Part shown: one piece after another, positions 54,536 through 63,159 of the stretch
Numbering within the stretch: position 1 is the first letter of the stretch
Layout of the letters: each line of letters begins with the position of its first letter
Assembly: GCF_029870595.1 (NCBI RefSeq)
Contig: NZ_JAPDIR010000015.1
Location: 1 to 64,000 of the forward strand
Direction: 5' to 3'
DNA: 64,000 nt
From: Sphingomonas sp. CBMAI 2297
GTDB lineage: Bacteria > Pseudomonadota > Alphaproteobacteria > Sphingomonadales > Sphingomonadaceae
Position numbers and translations under genes: made by a program
Notes under the pieces: generated by a model
Database searches by the model: none
What the model saw: the letters and a program-made list of their open reading frames with translations, nothing else
What the model was told of the DNA's origin: nothing

Positions 54536-55489
54536 TCAGCCGACGCGCTCGGCGCCGCTCGCCGGCGAGGGCTTTTCCTCGCGCGGGCCCGGCTTCAGGC
54601 CCAGCGTGATCAGCAGCGACGAGGAGACGTAGATCGACGAATAGGTGCCGACGACGATGCCGAGCATCATGGCGGCGGTGAAGCCGCGCAGCACCGGGCC
54701 GCCGAAGATCAGCAGCGAAGCGAGCGCGAGCATGATCGTCAGCGAAGTCATCACCGTGCGGGGCAGCGTCTCGTTCACCGAAAGATCGATGAGCTCGCTC
54801 ATTCCCATCTTGCGGTATTTGCGCATGTTCTCGCGGATGCGGTCGTCGATCACCATCTTGTCGTTGATCGAATAGCCGATGATCGTCAGCACCGCGGCGA
54901 CGATGTTCAGGTCGAACACCATGCCGGTGACCGCGAAGAAGCCAAGCGCCATCAGCACGTCGTGGATGATCGCCACCGCGGTCGAGATGCCGAACTGCCA
55001 TTCGTAGCGGAACCACGAGAAGATCGCGATGCCGATGATCGCCAGCACCACGGCCAGGATGCCCTTGTTCACCAGCTCGCCCGAGACCTTGCCCGACACG
55101 GTGGAGTAGGTGCTGAAGGTCGCGCCGGGGAACTTCGCCGCCAGCGCCGTCTTCACCGTCTCGACCATCTTGTCCACCGCATCGGGCGTGGTCGAATGCG
55201 GAACCGGCAGGCGGATCGTCACGGTGTTCTGGCCGCCCAGCTGCTGGAGCGCCGCTTCACCGAACCCGAGCTCGTTCACCGTCTCGCGCACTTGGTCGAG
55301 ATGCGGCGGGCTGGCGAACTTCTCCTCGATGGAGACGCCGCCGACAAAGTCGACGCCCATGTTGAGCCCATGGATGCCCACCAGCGCCACGGCGGCGATG
55401 GTGAGCAACGCCGTGACCGCGAAGGCGATGAAGCGGACGCGTACGAACCCGATGTTCGTATTGTCGGGAATGATCTTGAGGAGCCGCAT
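54536..55489 (-). CDS. secF: Protein translocase subunit SecF
   Basis: Accessory subunit of the Sec translocon that uses the proton gradient. The 317 residues carry an N-terminal helix (about 18-38), the motif GVDFVGGVSIEEKF (about 45-58), a periplasmic domain and five further helices with the RND-type pattern AVVLAIIGIAIFSWFRYEWQFGISTAVAIIHDVLMALGFFAV and NIVAAVLTIIGYSINDKMVIDDRIREN (about 195-221). It is 14 bases after the secD stop. Confidence 0.96.
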   Translation of the reverse strand: MRLLKIIPDNTNIGFVRVRFIAFAVTALLTIAAVALVGIHGLNMGVDFVGGVSIEEKFASPPHLDQVRETVNELGFGEAALQQLGGQNTVTIRLPVPHSTTPDAVDKMVETVKTALAAKFPGATFSTYSTVSGKVSGELVNKGILAVVLAIIGIAIFSWFRYEWQFGISTAVAIIHDVLMALGFFAVTGMVFDLNIVAAVLTIIGYSINDKMVIDDRIRENMRKYRKMGMSELIDLSVNETLPRTVMTSLTIMLALASLLIFGGPVLRGFTAAMMLGIVVGTYSSIYVSSSLLITLGLKPGPREEKPSPASGAERVG

Positions 55490-55503
55490 GCGCGTCGCTT
55501 CCG

Positions 55504-57096
55504 TTAAATGTGGATTTCGGTCGGCCGGTTACGGCGCAACCAGATCGTGACAAGCATGCGGGTGAACACGACGGCGGTGAACACCGAAGTCGCGATGCCG
55601 ATCAGCAGCACGACCGCGAAGCCGCGCACCGGGCCGGAGCCCAGGATCACCATGATCAGGCCGGCGATCGCGTGCGTCACGTTCGCCTCGAAGATCGTCC
55701 GGCTGGCTTCCTTGTAGCCGAGCTCGACCGCCTGGCTCACCCCGCGCCCGCGCCGCCGCTCCTCGCGGATGCGTTCGTTGATCAGCACGTTCGCGTCGAC
55801 CGCGGTGCCGATCGTCAGCACGAAGCCGGCGATGCCCGGCAGCGTCAGCGTGGCGTTTAGCAGCCCCATCACCGCCAGGATGACCAGCACGTTGATGATC
55901 ACCGCCAACGTGGCGTAGATGCCGAAGCGGCCATAGGTCAGGATCATGAACGCGATCACGGCGACGACCGCGATGATCGAGGCCGTGATGCCGGCGCGGA
56001 TCGAATCGGCGCCGAGCTCGGGGCTCACCGTCGATTCCTGCACCACCTTCAGCTTCACCGGCAGCTTGCCCGAGCGCAGCGCGATCGCAAGCTGGTTCGC
56101 ACTCTCCACGGTGAAGCCGCCATTGATCACGGCGCTGCCGCCCAGGATCGGCTCGTTGATGTTCGGCGCCGAGATGACGACGCCGTCGATGATGATCGCG
56201 AACGGCTTGCCGCTATTCTCCTGCGTCACCTTGGCGAAGCGCTTGGAGCCGGCGCCGTTGAGCTGCAGCGTGACGCCGGGCGCGCCGGTCTGCGGATCAT
56301 AGGTCTGCTTGGCATCGACGAGCATGTCGCCGCTGATCATCACCTGGCGCTGCACGGCAACCTTCACGCCGTTCTGATACGGCATGATCACGTCGCCGGC
56401 GGGCGCCTCGCCACGCTGCACGGCGTTCTGATCGGCATTGACGTCGACCAGGCGGAATTCGAGCACCGCGGTCTGGCCGATCAGCGCCTTGAGCGCGGTC
56501 GGGTTCTGCAGGCCGGGCACCTGCACGACGATGCGGTTGGTGCCTTCGCGCACCACGGTCGGCTCGACCGTGCCGAGCGCGTTGATGCGCGTCTCGATCA
56601 CTTCGCGGGCATCGCCCATCGCGGTGTCGATCGCTTCGTTGATCCCCGCCTCGGTCGGCGTCAGCACGAACTGCGACGAGTTGACCACGGCAACATCCCA
56701 CTGGCGCTGGCCGGTGGTGCCCACGCCGGTGCCGGTGATCGCCAGCAGCTTCTCGCGGGCGGCGTCGACCTTCGACGCGTCCCGGACCATGAAGCTGACC
56801 TTGCCGCCCTGGACCGAGATGTCGCCGATGTCGATCTTGGGGTCCTTGCGCATCTCGGCGCGGACCTGATCCTGCATCTGCGTCAGCTTGGCCTGGCGCA
56901 CGTCATCGGTGTTCGCCTCGAACAGCAGGAAACTGCCGCCGGCAAGGTCGAGGCCGAGGTTGATCGCCGGCTTGGGCACCCAGCTCGGCCAATGCTCGCG
57001 CGCGCTCTTCGGGAAGAAGCTCGGGATCGACAGCGCGATCATGATCGCGATGCCGACCAGGATCGTCGTGATCTTCCAGCGGGGAAAGTCGAGCAT
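55504..57096 (-). CDS. secD: Protein translocase subunit SecD
   Basis: Larger SecDF subunit. The 530 residues show the first helix (about 9-27), the GLDLAGGSFLLFE motif (about 48-60, the P1 head), the second periplasmic part, then five membrane helices. The motifs are SIRAGITASIIAVVAVIAFMI, IAGFVLTIGTAVDANVLINERIREE (about 420-445) and a helix ending FTRMLVTIWLRRN. The start ATG shares one base with the yajC stop. Confidence 0.96.
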   Translation of the reverse strand: MLDFPRWKITTILVGIAIMIALSIPSFFPKSAREHWPSWVPKPAINLGLDLAGGSFLLFEANTDDVRQAKLTQMQDQVRAEMRKDPKIDIGDISVQGGKVSFMVRDASKVDAAREKLLAITGTGVGTTGQRQWDVAVVNSSQFVLTPTEAGINEAIDTAMGDAREVIETRINALGTVEPTVVREGTNRIVVQVPGLQNPTALKALIGQTAVLEFRLVDVNADQNAVQRGEAPAGDVIMPYQNGVKVAVQRQVMISGDMLVDAKQTYDPQTGAPGVTLQLNGAGSKRFAKVTQENSGKPFAIIIDGVVISAPNINEPILGGSAVINGGFTVESANQLAIALRSGKLPVKLKVVQESTVSPELGADSIRAGITASIIAVVAVIAFMILTYGRFGIYATLAVIINVLVILAVMGLLNATLTLPGIAGFVLTIGTAVDANVLINERIREERRRGRGVSQAVELGYKEASRTIFEANVTHAIAGLIMVILGSGPVRGFAVVLLIGIATSVFTAVVFTRMLVTIWLRRNRPTEIHI

Positions 57097-57437
57097 CAGT
57101 CGTTCGCGGGCTTCGCGCCGCCGGCCGGCATCACGCTGGTGAGCGTGGCCTTGATCGCGCGGACCTTCACATTGGGGGCGAGCTCGATCTCGACTTCGGT
57201 CTCGTCGACCTTGGTCACCTTGCCGAGAAGGCCGCCGCCGGTGACGACCTGGTCGCCCTTCTTCACGGCGTTCACCGCGTTCTGAAGATCCTTCATCCGC
57301 TTCTGCTGCGGACGAATCATCAGGAAGTAGAAGGCGACGAAGATGAGGACGAGCGGCGCAAGTCCGAGGACGCCGCCCATCGGGTTGGCCTGGGCTGCCG
57401 CGCCTGCGGCCTGTGCATGTGCTGGCGTGATGAGCAT
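57096..57437 (-). CDS. yajC: Preprotein translocase subunit YajC
   Basis: A 113-residue small membrane subunit of the Sec accessory complex. One helix (about 24-41, GLAPLVLIFVAFYFLMIRP) is followed by the conserved RPQQKRMKDLQNAVNAVKKGDQVVTGGGLLGKVTKV (about 40-75). The ATG at 57437 was chosen; it precedes the short Ala-rich N-terminus. It is the first gene of yajC-secD-secF. The 143 bases up to the tRNA gene hold the operon promoter. Confidence 0.95.
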   Translation of the reverse strand: MLITPAHAQAAGAAAQANPMGGVLGLAPLVLIFVAFYFLMIRPQQKRMKDLQNAVNAVKKGDQVVTGGGLLGKVTKVDETEVEIELAPNVKVRAIKATLTSVMPAGGAKPAND

Positions 57438-57580
57438 GGGGTCCTGATTATTATTGTCATGGGCGGAGGAATCCGCACCGTTCAAGCGCGGCGCGCTAAC
57501 ATGCGGCACACCCCGGTGCAACTATTGTCGCGGATGGGTTGCATCCCGCGCCGGTCCGGCCTAGAGGGCGCACCCTTGGT

Positions 57581-57657
57581 CGGGGCGTAGCGCAGCCTGG
57601 TAGCGCATCACACTGGGGGTGTGGGGGTCGCAGGTTCGAATCCTGTCGCCCCGACCA
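57581..57657 (+). tRNA. tRNA-Pro (anticodon GGG)
   Basis: A 77-base cloverleaf with acceptor stem CGGGGCG/CGCCCCG, D-stem GCGC/GCGC, anticodon stem TCACA/TGTGG and loop CTGGGGG (anticodon GGG, reading CCC), T-arm GCAGG-TTCGAAT-CCTGT, discriminator A and encoded CCA. It lies alone between the yajC operon (minus) and an acyltransferase gene (minus). Confidence 0.97.
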
Positions 57658-57744
57658 TTTCATCGATCGATCTCCGATCCGCCCCGTTCGGGGCCTCCCC
57701 CCTTGAACCAGCCTCTGATCCGGGCCCGGCATGCCGGCCGGCGG

Positions 57745-58917
57745 CTAGGGTGCCGCGATCTCCTCGGGCAGGGTCTGGCGGGCGCGCGTCCGGCTGCCGG
57801 TGATGCGCGCGATCACGGCCTTGCCCAGCCGCTGCCCGGGCAGCTCGACCAGCCGGTAGGCAAGGAAGGCGAGGGCATAGGTGGCCGGCACCACGATCGC
57901 CCCGGTCAGCGCGAACCGTCCGGCCGCACCCAGCCCGGTGCCGAAGCGCGCGATCACCGCCGCCGCGACCGGATACAGGATCAGCAGGTGGATCAGATAG
58001 GCGCCATAGGAAAGCTCGCCCAGCCAGTGGAACGCCCTGCCGCCGAGCAGCCGCGCGATCCCGTCGACCGCGCCCAGCGAACGCAGATGGACCAGCGCGA
58101 AGAAGCCGAGCACGAGCAGCTCGCGCACCAGGATGTGCAACAGGTCGTGATCGCCCCCCACCGGCATCAGCGCGAGCAGCATCGCCACGGCGAGATGCAC
58201 GCCGATCCGCCCCCGGCCCGGCCCGGGATCGGCCGCGAGCAGCATACCGCTCAGGAACAGGTGCAGCTTGAGCGGCAGGAAGGCGGGCATCGGGAAATCG
58301 AGCCCAAGCCGATGCGCGAGCACCGCCAGCCCCAGCGCCGCGCCCGCCGCGACCAGCGCCGCCGGCACCCAGCCGATCCGCCGCGCGAGCAGCACCAGGA
58401 AGGGAAAGGCCGCGTAGAACTGCATCTCCAGCCCCAGGCTCCAGTCCGGCAGCGGCGTGCGGAAGGCATAGTCGGGCAGCAGGCCGAACACGAAGCTCAG
58501 ATGCGCGGCGATATTGGCCAGGCTCGCATCGGCGAAGCGCTCGCGCGGCTGGAGCGGCTCGCCCAGAAAGCCGTCGATCGCCACCCGGTCGGCATAAAGG
58601 GCCGGCCCGGCGAGCAGCGCCACCGCGAGCGCCACGTAGAAGAGCGGCGCGAGGCGGAAGAAGCGGCGCGTCCAGAACGCCGCCCAGGTGCCGGGCGCGC
58701 GCCAGTCCTCCACGTCGGCGCGCAGCCGATACTGGAACACCATCAGGAAGCCGGAGAGCAGGATGAACAGGTCGACGCCGAGATCCGGCTTGCTCAGCAC
58801 CGGCAGGCGGAAGCCGGTGAGGATCACCAGGTGCCCGAACAGCACCCAGAGCGCCGCCAGCCCGCGCAGGCCATCGAGACACGCGACTCGTCGGATGTCG
58901 ACTTGCCGAATGTCCAT
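57745..58917 (-). CDS. Acyltransferase family 3 (OafA/YrhL-like)
   Basis: A 390-residue inner-membrane O-acyltransferase with about ten helices. The family start is RVACLDGLRGLAALWVLFGHLVILTGF (about 9-35, with the catalytic GHL histidine). Next come LFILLSGFLMVFQYR (about 48-62, the R/K-x10-H-type motif region) and WSLGLEMQFYAAFPFLVLLA (about 160-180). Such proteins acetylate or succinylate surface polysaccharides. The ATG at 58917 (MDIRQVDIRR) was chosen; a long upstream extension lies in repeat DNA. Confidence 0.9.
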   Translation of the reverse strand: MDIRQVDIRRVACLDGLRGLAALWVLFGHLVILTGFRLPVLSKPDLGVDLFILLSGFLMVFQYRLRADVEDWRAPGTWAAFWTRRFFRLAPLFYVALAVALLAGPALYADRVAIDGFLGEPLQPRERFADASLANIAAHLSFVFGLLPDYAFRTPLPDWSLGLEMQFYAAFPFLVLLARRIGWVPAALVAAGAALGLAVLAHRLGLDFPMPAFLPLKLHLFLSGMLLAADPGPGRGRIGVHLAVAMLLALMPVGGDHDLLHILVRELLVLGFFALVHLRSLGAVDGIARLLGGRAFHWLGELSYGAYLIHLLILYPVAAAVIARFGTGLGAAGRFALTGAIVVPATYALAFLAYRLVELPGQRLGKAVIARITGSRTRARQTLPEEIAAP

Positions 58918-59117
58918 CGCGCACCTCCAATGCCGCTTCTCGGCGCGACAGCCGTATCCGGAGCCCGGACCGGCACGCAAGCCCGCCCGATCGGCCAGCT
59001 GCCCGGAACCATGACCGATCGCCAGCCCCGCCATCTCCGCCCGCACGGCGATGGCGGGGGGACGGAACATGACGCCCAACCAGGGAAAGGCCCAGGCGGG
59101 CCCTTGAAGCTATGTCC

Positions 59118-59165
59118 GTCATCCCCGCGCAGGTGGGGATGACGGCAGGGAGTAGCGGGGATGAC
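59118..59165. repeat. GTCATCCCCGC palindrome with an extra half-unit
   Basis: GTCATCCCCGCGC / AG / GTGGGGATGAC, followed 12 bases later by another half-unit (GCGGGGATGAC). It is part of the dispersed repeat family, in the gap between the divergent acyltransferase and transporter genes. Confidence 0.65.
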
Positions 59166-59296
59166 AGGGGAGAATATGGGGCCGGCCCAGCCCGACGGCG
59201 ATGCAGGCGGCGCGGGTCCGTGCCGGATGCGGGCCGATCCGTGCCGGGCGCGATAAGGCCGTGACGCGCGCGCCTCGCCCGCGCTAGACAGGCCCG

Positions 59297-60646
59297 ATGA
59301 TCGCCCGCCTCCGCGCCGCGCCGGCACGCCTCCGGCTGCTGCTCTTCGCCTTCGGGGACTTCGCCTTCAATCTCTACTGGCAGAGCATCATGCTCTTCCT
59401 GCTCTTCTACTATACCGAGGCACTGGACCTGCCGGTGGCGCGGGCCGCGATGATCTACACCATCGCCTCGATATGGGACGGGCTCGCCAATTTCCTCGCC
59501 GGCGCGATCGCCGACCGGCGCGAGCCCGGGCGCGGCTATGGCCGCTTCCTGATGCTGGGCAGCATTCCGCTGGGGCTCGCCTTCATCCTCACCTACATGC
59601 CGCCCCTCGCCGGCGGCTGGTGGGGCATCGCGACGATCTTCGCCGGCCACCTGCTGTTCCGCACCGCCTATGCGGCGGTGAACGTGCCCTATCTGGCGAT
59701 GAGCGCGCGGGTGAGCAGCGACAGCCGCGACCGCGCCTTCCTCGCCGGCATGCGCATGTTGTTCGGCACGATGGCGGCGGTGCTGGTCGCGCGCGGCACG
59801 CTGCCGCTGGGCGCCTGGCTGAGCGGCAGCGCGGTCCCGGCCCAGGCCTATCTCGGCGCGGCGATCCTGTTCGCGATCCTCGGCACGGCGATCCTCATGC
59901 TGGTCGGCGCCAGCTATCGCGAGCAGGTCGTGCCCGCGCGCGCCCAGCCCCCCTCGATCGCCGCCAGCCTCGCCAGCCTCGCCGCCAATCGCGCCTTCGT
60001 CACGCTCAACCTCGCGATGATGGCGATGATCGTCGCGGTGACGATCCTCAACAAGTCGGTGCTCTATTATTTCAAATATTTCATCGGCGACGACGTGGCC
60101 GGGCAGAGCGCGCTCGCCTGGATGGGCGTGGTCGGCGCGGTGGCGGTGCCGCTCTGGATGCTGCTCCAGCGCCTGCTTGGCACGCGGGGGCTGTGGTTCC
60201 TGGCCGCCGGCTTCTGCATGGCCGGGCTGATGCTGTTCGCCGGCGCACACATCGACCGGGCCGGGCCGATGCAGCTCTTCCTGGTGGCGATGCAGGCGCT
60301 GATCGTCGGGCTGCACTTCGCCTATTGGGCGATGCTGCCCAACACGGTGGAATATGGCGAGAAGGCCACCGGCCTGCGCGTCGAGGGCGCAGTGTTCGGC
60401 ATGGCCTCGCTGCTCCAGCGCATCGCGATCGGCATCGCCACGCTGCTGCTAGCGAGCGGGTTCGACGCGGCCGGCTATGTCGCCAATGTCCGGCAGAGCG
60501 AGGCGACGCTCACCGCGATGCGCCTAACCATCGCGCTCGTGCCGCTGGGATTCCTGGCACTGTCGTGCGTGCTGATGCTGCTCAACCCGCTGGGCAAGGG
60601 CGCGCACGCCCGGATCGTGAAGGACCTGGCGGGGCGGGCAAATTAA
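59297..60646 (+). CDS. GPH-family (MelB-like) sugar transporter
   Basis: A 449-residue transporter with 12 probable helices. The MelB/glycoside-pentoside-hexuronide pattern is clear: FAFNLYWQSIMLFLLFYYTEALDLP (about 22-46), then IWDGLANFLAGAIADR (about 54-69, the D-x3-N/D-P-like cation site variant), and GHLLFRTAYAAVNVPYLAMSARVSSDSRDRAFLAGMRMLFG (about 113-153). These proteins carry oligosaccharides or glycosides with a proton or Na+. It is convergent with the GH3 beta-glucosidase gene, so uptake and cleavage of beta-glucosides is a reasonable role. Confidence 0.9.
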   Translation: MIARLRAAPARLRLLLFAFGDFAFNLYWQSIMLFLLFYYTEALDLPVARAAMIYTIASIWDGLANFLAGAIADRREPGRGYGRFLMLGSIPLGLAFILTYMPPLAGGWWGIATIFAGHLLFRTAYAAVNVPYLAMSARVSSDSRDRAFLAGMRMLFGTMAAVLVARGTLPLGAWLSGSAVPAQAYLGAAILFAILGTAILMLVGASYREQVVPARAQPPSIAASLASLAANRAFVTLNLAMMAMIVAVTILNKSVLYYFKYFIGDDVAGQSALAWMGVVGAVAVPLWMLLQRLLGTRGLWFLAAGFCMAGLMLFAGAHIDRAGPMQLFLVAMQALIVGLHFAYWAMLPNTVEYGEKATGLRVEGAVFGMASLLQRIAIGIATLLLASGFDAAGYVANVRQSEATLTAMRLTIALVPLGFLALSCVLMLLNPLGKGAHARIVKDLAGRAN

Positions 60647-60676
60647 TTCCTCCCCCAGCTCGCTGGGGGAGGAATT
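60645..60676. terminator. Bidirectional terminator
   Basis: A perfect 14-bp stem, AATTCCTCCCCCAG / CTCG / CTGGGGGAGGAATT, covering the transporter stop codon and ending six bases before the GH3 stop. It separates the two convergent genes. Confidence 0.75.
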
Positions 60677-60682
60677 GAAAGA

Positions 60683-62968
60683 TCAAGCCACCAGCGTGAA
60701 CTGCGCCTTCACGCCCTCGGCCTCGGCCGACGGCGCGATCCACAGGTCGAACAGCCCCGGCTCGACGGTCGGCTTGTTGTCGCGGCCGATGAACAGCAGC
60801 TGTTCCCGGCGGAGCTTGAACATCACCGTCTCGCTCGCTCCCGGGGCCAGCGCCAGCTTGCGGAACGCCTTCAGCTCGCGCACCGGACGGGTCACGCTGG
60901 CCACCCGGTCGCGGATGTAGAGCTGCACCACTTCCTCGATCGCGCGGCTGCCCGAATTGGTGATCCTCGCCGAGACCGCGATCTCGCCGTCCCAGGGCAG
61001 GGTCGCCGGCACCGACAGGTCCGCATAGCCGATCTTGCCATAGGTCAGGCCGTGCCCGAACGGGAACAGCGCCGAGTTCGGGATGCCGCGATAATGCGCC
61101 TTGTAGGGCTGGAGCGGCCCCTCGGGATTGGGCCGGCCGGTCGGCTTGTGGTTGTAGTAATAGGGCTGCTGCCCCGGCGAGCGCGGGAAGCTGCACGGCA
61201 GGCGCCCGGCCGGGCTATAGTCGCCGAACAGCACGTCGGCGGTGGCGTTGCCGCCCTCCGAGCCGAGGAACCAGGTGACGAGGATCGCCGGCGCCGCCAG
61301 CACCGCGCCGTCCAGCGCCAGCGCGCGGCCGTTCTTGAGCACCACCACGACCGGCTTGCCCGTCCGGGCCACCGCTTCCGCGAGTTCCATCTGCGGCGCG
61401 GGAATCACGATCTCGGCGCGCGACTGCGCTTCGCCGGACATGTTCTCGCTCTCGCCGATCGCCAGGATCACCACGTCCGCCGCCTTGGCTGCGGCCACCG
61501 CCGCTTCGATGCCGCCGGCCAGCGGCGCCTCGACGCCCGAGCCGAGCGTGACGCTCACCGAGCCCTTGTCCGCCACCGCGCCACGCACGCCGGTGGCCAG
61601 GTCGATCGCCAGCGCATTGTCGCCATAGACCACCCAGGGCCCGTTGATGTCGTGCTTGCCCTCGGCGAACGGCCCGATGATGGCGATCTTCTTGCCGCTC
61701 TTGGGCAGCGGCAGCAGGTCGCCGTCATTCTTGAGCATCACGATCGACTTGCGGCCGCTCTCGCGCGACAGCGCGATCGCCTCCTTGGTGCGCGAACGCG
61801 CCTTTTCGCGCTTGGCGTCGATCCGGCGGAAGGGGTCCTCGAACAGGCCGAGCCGCGCCTTCATCGCCAGCACCTTGCGCACCGATTCGTCGACCAGCGC
61901 GATCGGCACTTCCCCCTTGGCAACCAGATCGGGCAGGTGATCGCGGTAGAAGCCGCTGGTCATGCTCATGTCGACGCCGGCCAGGAAGGCGAGCTTGGCC
62001 GCCTCGCGCGCATCCGCGGCGAAGCCATGGTCGATCATCTCCATGTCGCCGGTATAGTCGGAGACGACAAAGCCCTCGAAGCGCCATTCGTCGCGCAGGA
62101 TCCTGCGCATCAGCCATTCGCTGCCGGTCGAGGGCACGCCCGAAATCTCGTTGAACGAGGCCATGGCCGAAAGCGCGCCTTCGTCGAAGGCGGTCTTGAA
62201 CGGCGGCAGATAGACTTCGCGCAGCGTCCGTTCGGAAACATCGACGGTCGAATAGTCGAGCCCGGCCTCGGCCGCGCCATAGGCGGCGAAATGCTTGGCG
62301 CAGGCCAGCATCGCGTCGTTGGCCTTGAGGTCCTTGCCCTGGAAGCCGCGCACGCGCGCCGCCGCGATCACTTCACCGAGCAAAGTGTCCTCGCCCGCGC
62401 CTTCCATGGTGCGGCCCCAGCGCTGGTCGCGCGCGATGTCGACCATCGGGGCGAAGGTCCAGTCGATGCCCGCCGCGGCGCCTTCGTACGAGGCCATGCG
62501 CGCGGTGCGCTCGGCGAGATCGGGATCGAACGCCGCCGCCTCGCCCACCGGCACCGGGAAGATCGTGCGGTGGCCATGGATCACGTCGGCGGCGAAGAGC
62601 AGCGGGATCTTGAGGCGCGACCGGGTCATCGCCACGGTCTGCATCCGGCGCGCCATCTCGGCGCCGTTGCCGTTGAACACGCCGGTGAGCCGCATCTTCG
62701 CGACCTCCTCCAGCTGCTGCTCGAAGCTCGGCCCGTTGGTGGGCGGGTTGAGCGCGGTGGCGACGCCGCCGCCCCAGGCCGCGGGCAGGATGGTGAGCTG
62801 CCCGGCCTTCTCCTCGACCGTCATCTTCGCGATCAGCGAATCGATGAAGGCGGGCACCGGCAGGCTGCCCGCCGCCTGCAGCATCGCGCGCGCCGGGCTC
62901 GCGGCCCAGGCCGCGACCGCTCCGGCTCCCATCAGAGCCGCGCGCCGCGAAATCCTGGTGTCGAACAT
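60683..62968 (-). CDS. bglX: Glycoside hydrolase family 3 beta-glucosidase (BglX-like), Tat-type signal
   Basis: A 761-residue periplasmic beta-glucosidase. The N-terminus SRRAALMGAGAVAAWAASPARA (about 7-28) resembles a Tat signal (R8-R9). GH3 N-terminal domain: KHFAAYG (225-231) and the nucleophile D304 in GFVVSDYTGDM. GH3 C-terminal domain: AIIGPFAEGKHD, GESENMSGEAQSRAEI, and later a fibronectin-III-like end (EEVVQLYIRDRVASVTRPVRELKAFRKL). The nucleophile motif is SDYTG instead of the usual SDW, a variant seen in BglX. AGGAGAGGAAACG precedes the ATG. Divergent from the LacI regulator across 191 bases holding an operator. Confidence 0.93.
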   Translation of the reverse strand: MFDTRISRRAALMGAGAVAAWAASPARAMLQAAGSLPVPAFIDSLIAKMTVEEKAGQLTILPAAWGGGVATALNPPTNGPSFEQQLEEVAKMRLTGVFNGNGAEMARRMQTVAMTRSRLKIPLLFAADVIHGHRTIFPVPVGEAAAFDPDLAERTARMASYEGAAAGIDWTFAPMVDIARDQRWGRTMEGAGEDTLLGEVIAAARVRGFQGKDLKANDAMLACAKHFAAYGAAEAGLDYSTVDVSERTLREVYLPPFKTAFDEGALSAMASFNEISGVPSTGSEWLMRRILRDEWRFEGFVVSDYTGDMEMIDHGFAADAREAAKLAFLAGVDMSMTSGFYRDHLPDLVAKGEVPIALVDESVRKVLAMKARLGLFEDPFRRIDAKREKARSRTKEAIALSRESGRKSIVMLKNDGDLLPLPKSGKKIAIIGPFAEGKHDINGPWVVYGDNALAIDLATGVRGAVADKGSVSVTLGSGVEAPLAGGIEAAVAAAKAADVVILAIGESENMSGEAQSRAEIVIPAPQMELAEAVARTGKPVVVVLKNGRALALDGAVLAAPAILVTWFLGSEGGNATADVLFGDYSPAGRLPCSFPRSPGQQPYYYNHKPTGRPNPEGPLQPYKAHYRGIPNSALFPFGHGLTYGKIGYADLSVPATLPWDGEIAVSARITNSGSRAIEEVVQLYIRDRVASVTRPVRELKAFRKLALAPGASETVMFKLRREQLLFIGRDNKPTVEPGLFDLWIAPSAEAEGVKAQFTLVA

Positions 62969-63062
62969 CTCGTTTCCTCTCCTGAACGCCCGCCGCAGAA
63001 CGCCGACGGAAATTGCCTGCACTCGGCCGGCCGCGAAACTTTTTTGCTTGTCGCTGCCCGCC

Positions 63063-63074
63063 GTAACCGGTTAC
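63063..63074. promoter_or_regulatory. LacI-type operator
   Basis: GTAACCGGTTAC, a perfect 12-base palindrome with the central CG step typical of LacI/GalR operators, between the GH3 gene (start 62968) and the LacI regulator (start 63160). It probably binds that regulator and controls the GH3 gene and perhaps the regulator itself. Confidence 0.8.
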
Positions 63075-63159
63075 ATAACTCGCGGACGGGTTGTATTGCA
63101 ATCGCCGAAGCGGTCTGAAACGCGGTAAAACACGCGTCGATCGGGGAGAAGGGACTGAA

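Noticed and set aside
57581..57657. tRNA-Pro as an integration site for a genomic island
   Set aside because: No integrase, no direct repeat of the tRNA 3' end within the window, and ordinary base composition on both sides.
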